64,000 nt of DNA from Azospirillum oleiclasticum (GCF_013423485.1 NZ_JABFFR010000047.1:1-64000); one strand, 5' to 3'; shown: positions 12,373 through 22,488, counted from the stretch's first letter. Translations and numbers: made by a program. Notes: generated by a model not told the origin, from the sequence alone.

Positions 12373-13511
12373 GCCCGTGTCCCCTGCGTGCCGCGGGCCG
12401 TCATCCCGGCGACCGCGCGCGCCCGCGGTCGCTTCAGCCACACCACGAAACCGGTGACGGTGACCACGCCGGTCACGATGGTGAAGAGCGCCCACAGGAT
12501 CTGCAGCGGCAGCCCGCCGTAATCGCCGAAATGGAAGGGGCCGGACAGCAGCAGGGCGGTGATGTACCAGGGCGTCTCGGCCGTCTCCACCACCTTGCCG
12601 CTCTCGGCGTCGACCAACGCCACGCTGAGGATGCGTTGGGTCAGCTCGGTGTGGCCGCGCACCACGACGCTGTAATGCCGGTCGCTGGCGTAGTCGTTGC
12701 CGGGATAGGCGATGAAGGCGAGATCCATGCCGGGGAAGGCGGCGGTACCGGCCCGCGCCACCTCGTCGACGCCCACCACCGTCCCCGCCCGCGGCTCGGC
12801 GGCGTGGCGGGCGATCAGCGACGCCATCTCGGTGTTCTGCCAGTAGCCGACGATCAGCGGCGAGAAGGACAGGATGGCGCCGGTCAGCCCGACCACGAAG
12901 GCCCAGACCAGCGTCGCGACGCCGAACAGGTTGTGCAGGTCGGTGTTGGCGATGCGCGTGTTGCGCCCGAAGCGCAGGATGCCGAAGGCCAGCTTCTTCA
13001 TGAAGGGGCCGTAGACCACCAGCCCGCTGACCGTGCTGACCACGAACAGCAGCCCCATGACGCCCACGAACATCTGCCCGGCGAAGCCGGCGAACAGGTC
13101 GACATGCAGCTTGAGCAGGAAACCGGTCAGCGTCTCGGTCGGCTGCTTGAGGATCTGGCTGGCGCCGGTGTAGGCGTTGAGGACCACCCAGCGCCCGCCT
13201 TCGAAATCGCGGGCGCCGGGCGGGCTCAGATAGATGTAGCGGGCCCCGCGTTCCTCCGGATCGAAGGAGACGAATTTCGGCTCCAGCGCCGGGTCCTGCC
13301 TGTGCGCCGTGGCGACCAGCGTTTCCAGCGGCAGCGGCGCCTGCCCCTCCGTGAAGGAGGTGTCCAGCTCCTCGGTGCCCATCAGGTGCTCCACCTCGTG
13401 GTGGAACACCAGGATGAGCCCGGTGACGCAGAGGATCAGAAGGTTCACCGAACAGACCAGGCTGGTCCAGCGGTGGACCCAGCGCCAGGCGCGCAGGCTC
13501 GCGGGTGTCAT
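12369..13511 (-). CDS. PepSY-associated TM helix protein (iron-uptake membrane reductase-like)
   Basis: 380-residue inner-membrane protein with four main hydrophobic segments: near the N-terminus (LVCSVNLLILCVTGLILVF), about 155-180, about 205-235, and a C-terminal helix, plus PepSY-like periplasmic regions. Such proteins sit next to TonB-dependent siderophore receptors, and some act in ferric-siderophore reduction or release in the periplasm. Conserved His residues on helix edges (FHHEVEH, KLHVDLF, TDLHNLFG) could ligate haem. The start at 13511 has GGGAGAGGAG just upstream. It lies 10 bp after the receptor gene. Confidence 0.85.
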   Translation of the reverse strand: MTPASLRAWRWVHRWTSLVCSVNLLILCVTGLILVFHHEVEHLMGTEELDTSFTEGQAPLPLETLVATAHRQDPALEPKFVSFDPEERGARYIYLSPPGARDFEGGRWVVLNAYTGASQILKQPTETLTGFLLKLHVDLFAGFAGQMFVGVMGLLFVVSTVSGLVVYGPFMKKLAFGILRFGRNTRIANTDLHNLFGVATLVWAFVVGLTGAILSFSPLIVGYWQNTEMASLIARHAAEPRAGTVVGVDEVARAGTAAFPGMDLAFIAYPGNDYASDRHYSVVVRGHTELTQRILSVALVDAESGKVVETAETPWYITALLLSGPFHFGDYGGLPLQILWALFTIVTGVVTVTGFVVWLKRPRARAVAGMTARGTQGTRA

Positions 13512-13521
13512 GCTCCTCTCC

Positions 13522-15708
13522 CTACCAGCGGTAGCGCAAGCCCGCCACGACGGTGCGCTGGTAGCCGTAGGCGCACCAGTCGCCGTAGTAGCAGGAGGCC
13601 ACATACTCCTTGTCGAACAGGTTCTTGGCGTTCACCGACAGCTCCGCGCCGGTGAGCTTGGGCGACAGCACGCCGAGGTCGTAGGTGACCGCGGCGTCGA
13701 CCAGCGTGAAGGACGGCACCGAGAAGGTGTTGGCGGTGTTCTTGGTCTCGCCGGTGAAGCGCACACCGGCGCCGAGGCCGAGCCCGGCCAGAGCGGTGCC
13801 CTGCGGCATGCGGTACATGGCCCAGCCCGACGCCTGATGGCGCGGCACGGCGGCGAGCTGGTTGCCCTCCAGCCCGCTGTTGTCCTTGGTGTATTCGGTG
13901 TCGAGATAGGTGTAGGTGCCGATCAGATCGAGATGCTCGGTCACCCCGACCTTCGCCTCCAGCTCGAAGCCGCGCGAGCGGGCCTCGCCGGTCTGCACCG
14001 ACAGGCCGGGGAACACCGGGTCCGCCGTCAGCAGGTTGCTGCGGGTGATCTCGAAGACCGCCGCGGTGAACAGGCTGTTGGTGCCCGGCGGCTGGTACTT
14101 CACGCCGAGCTCGTAGAGCGTGCCTTCCTCCGGGTCGAAGGGCTTCCCGGTGGCGTCGGTGCCGGACTGCGGCACGAAGGATTCGGCGTAACTGACGTAG
14201 GGGGCGACGCCGTTCTCGAAGACGTAGGTCAGGCCGGCGCGGCCGGTGAAGGCGGTGTCGGTCTGGCGCGTCTCGCCGAAGGCGGTGGTGTAGGTGGCCT
14301 TGGCCCAGTCGTGGCGCCCGGCCAGCGTCAGCACGAAACCGTTCCAGCGGAGCTGGTCCTGCACGTAGACGCCGTACATGTGGCCGTCGACGTCGGTGCG
14401 GTAGGTGGCCGGCGGCGTGACCGAGATGCCGTAGACCGGGTTGAAGACGTCGATCGACGGCGCCAGCCCCCATCCGAAGGTGTAGTTGCCGTTGATCCGC
14501 TGGTAATCGACCCCCGTCAGCAGCGTGTGCTGCACCGGTCCGGTGGTGAAGCGCCCTTCGAGCTGGTTGTCGAAGGTGTACGAGTTCAGCGTCTCGCGCG
14601 ATGTGGCGGCACCGCGGTAGAGGGTGCGGTAATCGGGTGCCAGCCCATTGGCGTACAGGCTGTCGTAGGCCAGTTCGGTGTGGATCACCCGGCCGTTGAG
14701 GCGCAGCGTCCAGGTGTCGCTGAGACGGCGGTCGAACTCGTAGCCGAGGGACGACTGGCGGCGGTCGAACTTCTCGTAGTTCGGATCGCCGTCGTAGAAG
14801 TCGACCGGGATCTTGCCCAGCGGGTTCGCCAGCACCGTGCCCTGGGGCGGCACGCCACCGTAGGAGTTCGCCTTCGGGTCATGCTGGTAGGAGGCCAGGA
14901 TGGTCAGGCGGGTGTCGGCGTCGGGCTTCCAGGTGAAGGCCGGGGCGATCGCGTAGCGCTCGTTCTCGGTCAGCTTGAACTGCCCGTCTTCACTCAAGCC
15001 CACGGCGGTCAGGCGGTAGAGGAATTTTCCCTCGCCGTCGATCGGGCCGGACAGGTCGGCCGTGCCGCGCCAATGGTTGTCGGTGCCGTACTCGATCCCG
15101 ACCTCGTTCTGCGCCTTCGCCGTCGGCCGCTTGCTCACCTGGTTGATCAGCCCGCCGGCCGGCGACTGCCCGTAGAGCACCGAGGACGGGCCCTTCAGCA
15201 CCTCGACCCGCTCCAGCAGATAGGGATCGATCTGCGGCGAGATGTAGTAGAGCGACTGCAGCTTCATCCCGTTGAGGTAATAGTCCGCGTCGAAGCCGCG
15301 GATCTTGAGCTGGTCGTAGCGGGTTGCCACCGCACCGCGCGTCTCCGGCGTGACGCCCGCGGTGTAGCGCAGGATCTGGTTCAGGGTCTGGGCGTTCTGG
15401 TCCTCGATCTGATCGCGCGGGATGACCGAGATGGACTGCGGCGTCTCCAGGATCGGGGTGTCGGTCTTGGTGCCGGCCGTCGCCCGGTTCGCCACATAGC
15501 CCGGCACCGGCGACAGCGCCGTCTCGCCGGTGCCGGTCACCGTCACCGCCGGCAGGTCGATCGCAGCACCAGCCGGTGAGGAGCTGGTGGATTGAGCGCC
15601 GGCCGCCACGGGCACCGCCACCCCGGCCACCGCCAGCATCGCGAACGCCGTACGCCGCCGGCTTTTGCCTTGCCCGATTCGGCCCCGCCCCATTCTGCCC
15701 CGATCCAT
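13522..15708 (-). CDS. TonB-dependent siderophore receptor
   Basis: 728-residue outer-membrane receptor. There is a signal peptide (about residues 1-38, cut near AGA-QS), a TonB-box region around LPAVTVTGTG, a plug domain (TPQSISVIPRDQIEDQ, VLKGPSSVLYGQSPAGGLIN) and a 22-strand barrel ending in aromatic FGLRYRW-type sequence (AGLRYRW). The C-terminal DKEYVASCYYGDWCAYGYQR, with a likely disulphide, is typical of FhuA/FoxA/FpvA-like hydroxamate siderophore receptors. The specific siderophore is unknown. It is the first gene of the operon, with a Fur-like palindrome just upstream. No tonB/exbBD is present in the window. Confidence 0.93.
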   Translation of the reverse strand: MDRGRMGRGRIGQGKSRRRTAFAMLAVAGVAVPVAAGAQSTSSSPAGAAIDLPAVTVTGTGETALSPVPGYVANRATAGTKTDTPILETPQSISVIPRDQIEDQNAQTLNQILRYTAGVTPETRGAVATRYDQLKIRGFDADYYLNGMKLQSLYYISPQIDPYLLERVEVLKGPSSVLYGQSPAGGLINQVSKRPTAKAQNEVGIEYGTDNHWRGTADLSGPIDGEGKFLYRLTAVGLSEDGQFKLTENERYAIAPAFTWKPDADTRLTILASYQHDPKANSYGGVPPQGTVLANPLGKIPVDFYDGDPNYEKFDRRQSSLGYEFDRRLSDTWTLRLNGRVIHTELAYDSLYANGLAPDYRTLYRGAATSRETLNSYTFDNQLEGRFTTGPVQHTLLTGVDYQRINGNYTFGWGLAPSIDVFNPVYGISVTPPATYRTDVDGHMYGVYVQDQLRWNGFVLTLAGRHDWAKATYTTAFGETRQTDTAFTGRAGLTYVFENGVAPYVSYAESFVPQSGTDATGKPFDPEEGTLYELGVKYQPPGTNSLFTAAVFEITRSNLLTADPVFPGLSVQTGEARSRGFELEAKVGVTEHLDLIGTYTYLDTEYTKDNSGLEGNQLAAVPRHQASGWAMYRMPQGTALAGLGLGAGVRFTGETKNTANTFSVPSFTLVDAAVTYDLGVLSPKLTGAELSVNAKNLFDKEYVASCYYGDWCAYGYQRTVVAGLRYRW

Positions 15709-15733
15709 ATCTCTCCAAGTCCCCTATCTGAAG

Positions 15734-15748
15734 TGCGAGTCATTCGCA
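15734..15748. promoter_or_regulatory. Candidate Fur box upstream of the TonB receptor
   Basis: TGCGAGTCATTCGCA is a near-perfect 7-1-7 palindrome (6 of 7 arm positions match), 26-40 bp upstream of the receptor start. A second half-site, TTTGCGAATGATGTGC on the minus strand, lies at about 15773-15788. The arrangement fits iron repression by Fur; this is inferred. Confidence 0.55.
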
Positions 15749-15841
15749 TTTTTCTTCGTCACTATCGCAACTGCACATCATTCGCAAACAAAAAGTGGTG
15801 CGTCGGCAGGGATTGACCGTTCCGCCGGTTCGGGTGTTTCC

Positions 15842-17503
15842 ATGGGGTCGGCACACATGGAACGGGGCATGATGGTCCAGCGCGCAACTGAACCAACGAC
15901 CGCCGACGCGGATGGGGGACGTCCGGCGCTCAAGGCCCTGCTGCGCTATGGCACCGGTGTCCTGATCCTGCTTCTGCTGGGCGGCGCGCTGTGGGTGCTC
16001 GACCGCTGGCTCGACCGCTACAGCGTGGCCGACATCCGCGAGGCCCTGGGGCGAATCGGCACCGGCCAGCTCGTCGCGGCGTCGGCCGCGGCGGCGTTCA
16101 GCTACTGGCTGCTGACGCTCTACGACGTGCTGGCGCTCACCCACCTGCGCCGCCGGATCCCGTACCGGCGGGTGGCCTTCACCGCCTTCACCAGCTACGC
16201 CTTCAGCCACAGCCTGGGCTTCGCCAGCATCATCGGCGTCACCGTGCGCTACCGGCTGTACGCCCCCTTCGGGCTCAGCATGCTGGATGTGGCGCAGGTC
16301 ACGCTGTTCGTCGTCACCACCTTCACGTTGGGTCTGGCGGTGGTGATGCCGATCGTGATGATCCTGGATCCGGGCTCGCTGAAGGCGCTGAAGGTGCCGG
16401 CGGACGCCGGCATGCTGCTGGGGGTCGGGGCGCTGGTCCTGATGTCCGGCTACGGGGTGGCCGGGGCGTGGCTGAAGCGGCCGTTGCGCCTGTTCGGCCA
16501 CGACATCGCCTTTCCGCGGCCGGGGATCGCCTGCGGCCAGCTCCTACTCGGCCTGTGCGACCTGCTGCTGGCGGCGGGCGTGCTGTATCTCTGCCTGCCG
16601 CCGTCGGGGGCCGTCACCTACATGGACGTGGTGGTGACCTTCGGCATCGCGCTGGTGGCCGGCATCATCAGCCATGTGCCGGGCGGGCTGGGGGTGTTCG
16701 ACGCCATCGTGCTGGTCAGCCTGTCGCCGGAGATGCCGGGCGGCGACGTGATGGCCGGGCTGCTGGTGTTCCGCATCATCTATTATCTGGCACCGCTGGT
16801 CATCGCCGGGCTGATGTTCGGCGGGCTGGAGGCGTTCCAGGCGCGCCAGCGGCTGGGCGACCTGTCGCGCGCGGTGTCGGCCACCATCAGCCCGCTGGTG
16901 CCGCTGGTGCTGGCCGGCTGCACCTTCATCGCCGGCGCCTTCCTGCTGTTCGCCCGCGCCACGCCCGACACGGAGCTGCCCGCCGGCGCCGACGAGTCGA
17001 CGTTGCCGCTGGTGGAGATGTCGCACTTCTCCGGCAGCATCGCCGGTGTGCTGCTGATCCTGCTGGCGCACGCGCTGCAGCGGCGGCTGCGCTCGGCCTG
17101 GGTGCTGACGTTGCTGCTGCTGGCGGTGGCGTGCCTGTCCACCCTGCTGCGCGGCGGCGACGGGCGGGAGGCGATCGTGCCGGCGTTGATCCTCCTGGCG
17201 CTGCTGCCGGCCCGCGGCGAGTTCGACCGGCGGGGCGGCCTGCTGCGCCAGCCGCCGTCGCCCACCTGGTTCTTCGCGGCCGGGGTGGCGCTGGCGAGCG
17301 CCCTGTGGCTCGGCCTCTTCTCCTACAAGCACGTGGAGTTCAGTGACGAGCTGTGGTGGCATTTCGCGCTGCACGGCGACGCCTCCCGCTTCCTCCGTGC
17401 CTCGGTCGCGGTGGGGGTGATCGCGCTGGCCGCCGCGGTGATCCATCTCGTCACCGCGGCGTCGCGCCTGCGCCACCCGGACGCCCATGTCGATGATCCA
17501 TAG
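15842..17503 (+). CDS. MprF-like lysylphosphatidylglycerol flippase-domain protein
   Basis: About 550-residue polytopic membrane protein of the MprF/UPF0104 flippase type, with around 13-14 hydrophobic helices. Family features include YDVLALTHLRRRIPYRR, AFSHSLGFASIIG, GIISHVPGGLGVFD and the later KHVEFSDELWWHFALHGDASRFLRA, which in full MprF precedes the C-terminal DUF2156 aminoacyl-phosphatidylglycerol synthase. Here the protein stops about 45 residues after that segment, so the synthase domain is absent. The start is ambiguous (ATG at 15842, 15857 or 15869; none has a strong ribosome site). Its likely role is lipid translocation or envelope charge. Confidence 0.8.
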   Translation: MGSAHMERGMMVQRATEPTTADADGGRPALKALLRYGTGVLILLLLGGALWVLDRWLDRYSVADIREALGRIGTGQLVAASAAAAFSYWLLTLYDVLALTHLRRRIPYRRVAFTAFTSYAFSHSLGFASIIGVTVRYRLYAPFGLSMLDVAQVTLFVVTTFTLGLAVVMPIVMILDPGSLKALKVPADAGMLLGVGALVLMSGYGVAGAWLKRPLRLFGHDIAFPRPGIACGQLLLGLCDLLLAAGVLYLCLPPSGAVTYMDVVVTFGIALVAGIISHVPGGLGVFDAIVLVSLSPEMPGGDVMAGLLVFRIIYYLAPLVIAGLMFGGLEAFQARQRLGDLSRAVSATISPLVPLVLAGCTFIAGAFLLFARATPDTELPAGADESTLPLVEMSHFSGSIAGVLLILLAHALQRRLRSAWVLTLLLLAVACLSTLLRGGDGREAIVPALILLALLPARGEFDRRGGLLRQPPSPTWFFAAGVALASALWLGLFSYKHVEFSDELWWHFALHGDASRFLRASVAVGVIALAAAVIHLVTAASRLRHPDAHVDDP

Positions 17504-17528
17504 AACGCCCGACACGGAACCGAGCACC

Positions 17529-17993
17529 ATGCCCAAGCGCCTGCTTCTCGTCGCCCACGCTCCTTCGCCGAACACCGCGGCCCTGCGCGACGCGGTGTTG
17601 CGCGGCGCCGGGGCGTCGGAGATCGAGGGGGTGGAGGTGGCCTGGAAAGCGCCGCTGGAGGCGGGGCCGGAGGATGTGCTGGCCGCCCACGCCGTCATCC
17701 TCGGCACGCCGGAGAATTTGGGTTACATGAGCGGCGCGCTGAAGGACTTCTTCGACCGGGTCTATTACCCCTGCCTGGAGCGCACGCAGGGCATGCCGTA
17801 CGCGCTGTATGTACGCGCCGGCAACGACGGCACCGGCACCTGCCGCGCCGTCGCCACCATCACCACCGGCCTGCGCTGGCGCGCGGTGCGGGAGCCGCTG
17901 GTGCTGCGCGGCGCCTGGGACCCCGCCTTCGCCGGCCACTGCGAGGATTTGGGGATGCTGCTGGCGGCCGGTCTGGAGGCGGGGGTGTTCTAG
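17529..17993 (+). CDS. Flavodoxin-family NAD(P)H-dependent oxidoreductase
   Basis: 154-residue single-domain protein with a flavodoxin-like fold. The N-terminal LLLVAHAPSPNTAAL gives the FMN phosphate loop, and AVILGTPENLGYMSGALKDFFDRVYY is the characteristic second FMN-binding loop of NADPH-dependent FMN reductases. It is predicted to be cytoplasmic. The ATG at 17529 is 25 bp after the flippase gene; in-frame ATGs at 17487 and 17493 would overlap that gene. The 3' end is convergent with the acyl-CoA dehydrogenase operon, with 7 bp between stops. Confidence 0.85.
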   Translation: MPKRLLLVAHAPSPNTAALRDAVLRGAGASEIEGVEVAWKAPLEAGPEDVLAAHAVILGTPENLGYMSGALKDFFDRVYYPCLERTQGMPYALYVRAGNDGTGTCRAVATITTGLRWRAVREPLVLRGAWDPAFAGHCEDLGMLLAAGLEAGVF

Positions 17994-18000
17994 ACTGCCC

Positions 18001-19134
18001 TCACGCCACCAGCGCCCGGCTGATCACCAGCCGCTGGATGTCGCTGGTCCCCTCGTAGATCTGGCAGACGCGGACGTCGCGGTAGATGCGCTCGACCGGG
18101 AAGTCGTTCAGGTAGCCGTAGCCGCCATGGATCTGGATGGCGTCGGAGCAGACCCGCTCCGCCGCCTCGGACGCGAACAGCTTCGCCATGGCGGCCTCCT
18201 TCAGGCAGGGCTCGCCGGCGTCGCGCAGGGACGCGGCGTGCAGCACGAGCTGGCGGGCCGCCTCCACCTTCGTCGCCATGTCGGCCAGCCGGAAGGCGAT
18301 GGCCTGATGCTGGACGATGGGCACGCCCATGCTCTGCCGCTCCTGGGCGTAGCGGACGGCGTGGTCGAGGGCCGAGCGCGCCATGCCGACGGACTGGGCG
18401 GCGATGCCGATGCGCCCGCCCTCCAGGTTCGCCAGCGCCACCTTGTAGCCGCCGCCCTCAGGCCCGAGCATCAGGTCGGCGGGGATGCGGCAGTCCTCGA
18501 AGACGATCTGGCAGGTGTCGGAACAACTCTGCCCCAGCTTGTCCTCCACCCGCGCCACCTGGTAGCCGGGGGTGTCGGTGGGCACGATGAAGGCGGTGAT
18601 GCCGCGCTTGCCGGCCGCCGGGTCGCTGACCGCGAAGACGATCGCCACGTCGGCGTTCTTGCCCGACGTGATGAACTGCTTGGTGCCGTTCAGCACCCAG
18701 TGGTTGCCGTCGCGCCGCGCGCGGGTCTTGATCGCCGCTGCGTCGGAACCGGCCTGCGGTTCGGTCAGGCAGAAGGCGCCCAGCATCTCGCCGCGCGCCA
18801 TCGGCTTCAGGAAGCGCTCGCGCTGCTCCTCGTCGCCGAACTTCAGGATCGGCATGCAGCCGACCGAGTTGTGCACGCTCATGATGGTGGAGACGGCCCC
18901 GTCGCCGGCCGCGATCTCCTCGATGGCGAGCGCGTAGGCGACGTGGTCGGTGGCGGCCCCGTCATACGCCTCCGGCACCAGCATGCCCATCAGGCCGAGC
19001 CGGCCCATCTCGGCCAGCTCCTCCTTGGGGAAGGCGCCGGTGCGGTCGCGCTCCGCCGCGGTGGGGGCCAGCCGCTCCGCCGAGAAGGCCGCGGCCATCT
19101 CGCGCACCATCCGCTGGTCTTCCGTGAGGTGCAT
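18001..19134 (-). CDS. Acyl-CoA dehydrogenase
   Basis: 377-residue FAD enzyme that introduces a 2,3-double bond into an acyl-CoA and passes electrons to ETF. It has the full three-domain family length and the FAD/substrate motifs AFCLTEPQAGSD and WVLNGTKQFITSG. The C-terminal QIHGGYGYLNDFPVERIYRD and YEGTSDIQRLVISRAL carry the catalytic Glu of short- and medium-chain enzymes. It is the last gene of the leftward liv/acyl-CoA operon, so a short or branched acyl-CoA substrate is likely (inferred). Confidence 0.93.
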   Translation of the reverse strand: MHLTEDQRMVREMAAAFSAERLAPTAAERDRTGAFPKEELAEMGRLGLMGMLVPEAYDGAATDHVAYALAIEEIAAGDGAVSTIMSVHNSVGCMPILKFGDEEQRERFLKPMARGEMLGAFCLTEPQAGSDAAAIKTRARRDGNHWVLNGTKQFITSGKNADVAIVFAVSDPAAGKRGITAFIVPTDTPGYQVARVEDKLGQSCSDTCQIVFEDCRIPADLMLGPEGGGYKVALANLEGGRIGIAAQSVGMARSALDHAVRYAQERQSMGVPIVQHQAIAFRLADMATKVEAARQLVLHAASLRDAGEPCLKEAAMAKLFASEAAERVCSDAIQIHGGYGYLNDFPVERIYRDVRVCQIYEGTSDIQRLVISRALVA

Positions 19135-19162
19135 GTCCGTAACTCCCCTGTCCCTGCGGCGG

Positions 19163-20335
19163 CTACGCCGTTTCCTTGAACAGCTCGCGGCCGATCAGCA
19201 TGCGGCGGATCTCGCTGGTGCCGGCGCCGATCTCGTAGAGCTTGGCGTCGCGCAGCAGGCGGCCGGTGGGATACTCGTTGATGTAGCCGTTGCCGCCCAG
19301 TGTCTGGATAGCCTCCAGCGCCATCCAGGTGGCCTTCTCCGCGGAATAGAGGATGGCGCCGGCGGCGTCCTTGCGGGCGGTCTCGCCGCGGTCGCAGGCC
19401 TTCGCCACCGCGTAGACATAGGCCTTGGCGGCGTTCATCACCGTGTACATGTCGGCCAGCTTGCCCTGCATGAGCTGGAACTCGCCGATGGGCTGGCCGA
19501 ACTGCTTGCGGTCGTGGACGTAGGGGATGACCACGTCCATGCAGGCCTGCATGATGCCGAGCGGCCCGCCCGACAGCACGGCGCGCTCGTAATCGAGGCC
19601 GGACATCAGCACGTTGACGCCGCGCCCGATGCCGCCCAGCACATTCTCCTCCGGCACCTCGCAGTCCACGAACACCAGCTCGCCGGTGTTGGAACCGCGC
19701 ATGCCCAGCTTGTCGAGCTTCTGGGCGACGGAGAAGCCCGTCATTCCCTTCTCGATCAGGAAGGCGGTGATGCCGCGCGGGCCGGCGTTCACGTCGGTCT
19801 TGGCGTAGACGACCAGCGTGTCGGCGTCTGGGCCGTTGGTGATCCACATCTTGGTGCCGTTCAGCACATAACGGTCGCCGCGCTTGTCGGCGCGCAACCG
19901 CATCGACACCACGTCGGACCCGGCTCCCGGCTCCGACATGGCGAGCGCGCCGACATGCTCGCCGCTGATCAGCTTGGGCAGGTATTTGCGCTTCTGCTCC
20001 TCGCTGCCGTTCTTGCGGATCTGGTTCACGCAGAGGTTGGAATGCGCGCCGTAGCTGAGTCCCACGGAGGCGGAAGCGCGGGAGATCTCCTCCATCGCCA
20101 CCACATGCTCCAGATAGCCCATGCCGGCGCCGCCATACTCCTCCTCGACGGTCACGCCGAGGATGCCGAGGTCGCCCATCTTGCGCCAGAGGTCGGCGGG
20201 GAACTCGTTCTCGCGGTCGATGTCGGCGGCGCGCGGCGCGATCTCGTCGGAGGCGAAGCTGCGCACGCTGTCGCGCAGCATGTCCGCCGTGTCGCCGAGG
20301 TCGAAGTTCAGCGACGGGTACTGGTTGGGGAGCAT
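19163..20335 (-). CDS. Isovaleryl-CoA-type acyl-CoA dehydrogenase
   Basis: 390-residue acyl-CoA dehydrogenase resembling isovaleryl-CoA dehydrogenase (leucine degradation: isovaleryl-CoA to 3-methylcrotonyl-CoA). The distinguishing feature is Glu in the segment GLDYERAVLSGGPLG (near residue 250), which is where IVD enzymes place the catalytic base. Other motifs are MSEPGAGSDVVSM, YVLNGTKMWITNG and IQTLGGNGYINEYP. The usual C-terminal Glu position reads EIGAGTSEIRR, as in IVD. It lies between the PaaK-like gene and a second dehydrogenase. No 3-methylcrotonyl-CoA carboxylase genes are in the window, so assignment to leucine breakdown rests on similarity. Confidence 0.85.
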   Translation of the reverse strand: MLPNQYPSLNFDLGDTADMLRDSVRSFASDEIAPRAADIDRENEFPADLWRKMGDLGILGVTVEEEYGGAGMGYLEHVVAMEEISRASASVGLSYGAHSNLCVNQIRKNGSEEQKRKYLPKLISGEHVGALAMSEPGAGSDVVSMRLRADKRGDRYVLNGTKMWITNGPDADTLVVYAKTDVNAGPRGITAFLIEKGMTGFSVAQKLDKLGMRGSNTGELVFVDCEVPEENVLGGIGRGVNVLMSGLDYERAVLSGGPLGIMQACMDVVIPYVHDRKQFGQPIGEFQLMQGKLADMYTVMNAAKAYVYAVAKACDRGETARKDAAGAILYSAEKATWMALEAIQTLGGNGYINEYPTGRLLRDAKLYEIGAGTSEIRRMLIGRELFKETA

Positions 20336-20377
20336 GTCTCCGGTCCTCCTGGTCCTGTTCTTGTCGGCCGCGTCCTG

Positions 20378-21607
20378 TCAGCCGCGCGCGTCCTCGATGA
20401 CCTTGCCGTCGTTGGGCAGGGACCCCGGCGGCACGAATTCCACCATACCCTTGAGCTTGGTGACCGCGGCCAGCGTTTCGCGCACGGCCGCCGCGAGCGC
20501 CTCGCCGGTCTCGGCCGCGTCGCAGCGCAGGGTCATGGTGTCGCTGGCGTCCTGACGGCCGACCACCAGCCGGGCGCGGGCGATCTCGGGATGGCGGCGC
20601 AGCACCTCCGCCACCTGGGAGGGGTGGACGAACATGCCCTTGACCTTGGTGGTCTGGTCGGCGCGGCCCATCCAGCCCTTGAGCCGGAGGTTGGTGCGCC
20701 CACAGGCGCTGCCGGCCGGCAGCAGCGCCGACAGGTCGCCGGTGCCGAAGCGGATCATCGGGTAGGCCGCGTTGAAGGTGGTCACCACCACCTCGCCGAC
20801 CTCGCCGTCGGGCACCGGGTCGCCGGTGCCGGGGCGCACGATCTCGACGATCACCCCCTCGTCGAGCACGAGGCCGGAGCGGGCCGGCGTCTCGTAGGCG
20901 ACGATGCCGACGTCGGCGGTGCCGTAGCTCTGGTAGACCTCCAGCCCGCGCGCCTCGTAGAAGGCGCGGGCGTCCGGCAGGTACGGACCGCCGGTGACGT
21001 GGGCGATCCGCAGCGACCCGGCGTCGAGCCCCAGCGCGTCCGCCTTCTCCAGGATGATCTTCAGGAAGTCGGGCGTGCCGATGTAGCCGCGCGGCTTCAG
21101 ATGCGCCGCCACCTGGGCCTGCATCTCGCTGTTGCCGGTGCCGGCCGGGATGACGGCGCAGCCGATGGCGTGCGCCCCCGTCTCGAACATCGAGCCGGCC
21201 GGGGTCAGATGGTAGGCGAAGCAGTTCTGCACGAGGTCGCCGGCGCGGAAACCCGTGGCGAAGAGCGCGCGGGCCGACCGCCAGGGGTCGCGGCCGTGCG
21301 CCTCCGGCTCGTGGATCGGGCCGGGGGAGGCGAAGACGCGGGCGAGTTGCCCGATCGCGACCGCCGCCAGCCCGCCGAAGGGCGGTGCTTCCTTCTGGAG
21401 CGCCACCAGGTCGGACTTGCGGGTGACGGGCAGGGCGGCCAGGGCCGCGCGGTCGCGGACGGAGGCGGCCTCCACCCCCGCCAGCAGACGGCCGAAATAG
21501 GGGGCGTTCGCCTGGGCGTGCGCGATCTGGCCGGGCAAGGCGGCGAACAGGGCCGCCTCGCGCTCGTCGGCGCTGCGGGTCTCGAGGCTGTCGTAATGAT
21601 CGGGCAC
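20378..21607 (-). CDS. PaaK-like (phenylacetate-CoA ligase family) protein with degenerate P-loop
   Basis: 409-residue member of the PaaK branch of adenylate-forming enzymes. The GTG start at 21607 has GGGAGG six bases upstream. The fold markers are present: YQSYGTADVGIVAYET, GEVGEVVVTTF, YPMIRFGTGDLSAL, MGRADQTTKVKGMFVHPSQV and a C-terminal Lys in PNDGKVIED. However, the ATP-phosphate loop, SSGTTGKP in true PaaK, reads ASPGPIHEPE (about residues 93-102). It may therefore use ATP differently or have a non-ligase role. It lies 26 bp after livF. Confidence 0.8.
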   Translation of the reverse strand: MPDHYDSLETRSADEREAALFAALPGQIAHAQANAPYFGRLLAGVEAASVRDRAALAALPVTRKSDLVALQKEAPPFGGLAAVAIGQLARVFASPGPIHEPEAHGRDPWRSARALFATGFRAGDLVQNCFAYHLTPAGSMFETGAHAIGCAVIPAGTGNSEMQAQVAAHLKPRGYIGTPDFLKIILEKADALGLDAGSLRIAHVTGGPYLPDARAFYEARGLEVYQSYGTADVGIVAYETPARSGLVLDEGVIVEIVRPGTGDPVPDGEVGEVVVTTFNAAYPMIRFGTGDLSALLPAGSACGRTNLRLKGWMGRADQTTKVKGMFVHPSQVAEVLRRHPEIARARLVVGRQDASDTMTLRCDAAETGEALAAAVRETLAAVTKLKGMVEFVPPGSLPNDGKVIEDARG

Positions 21608-21633
21608 CGGTGTCCTCCCTGGGCCGCGGGGGT

Positions 21634-22488
<855 letters not shown>

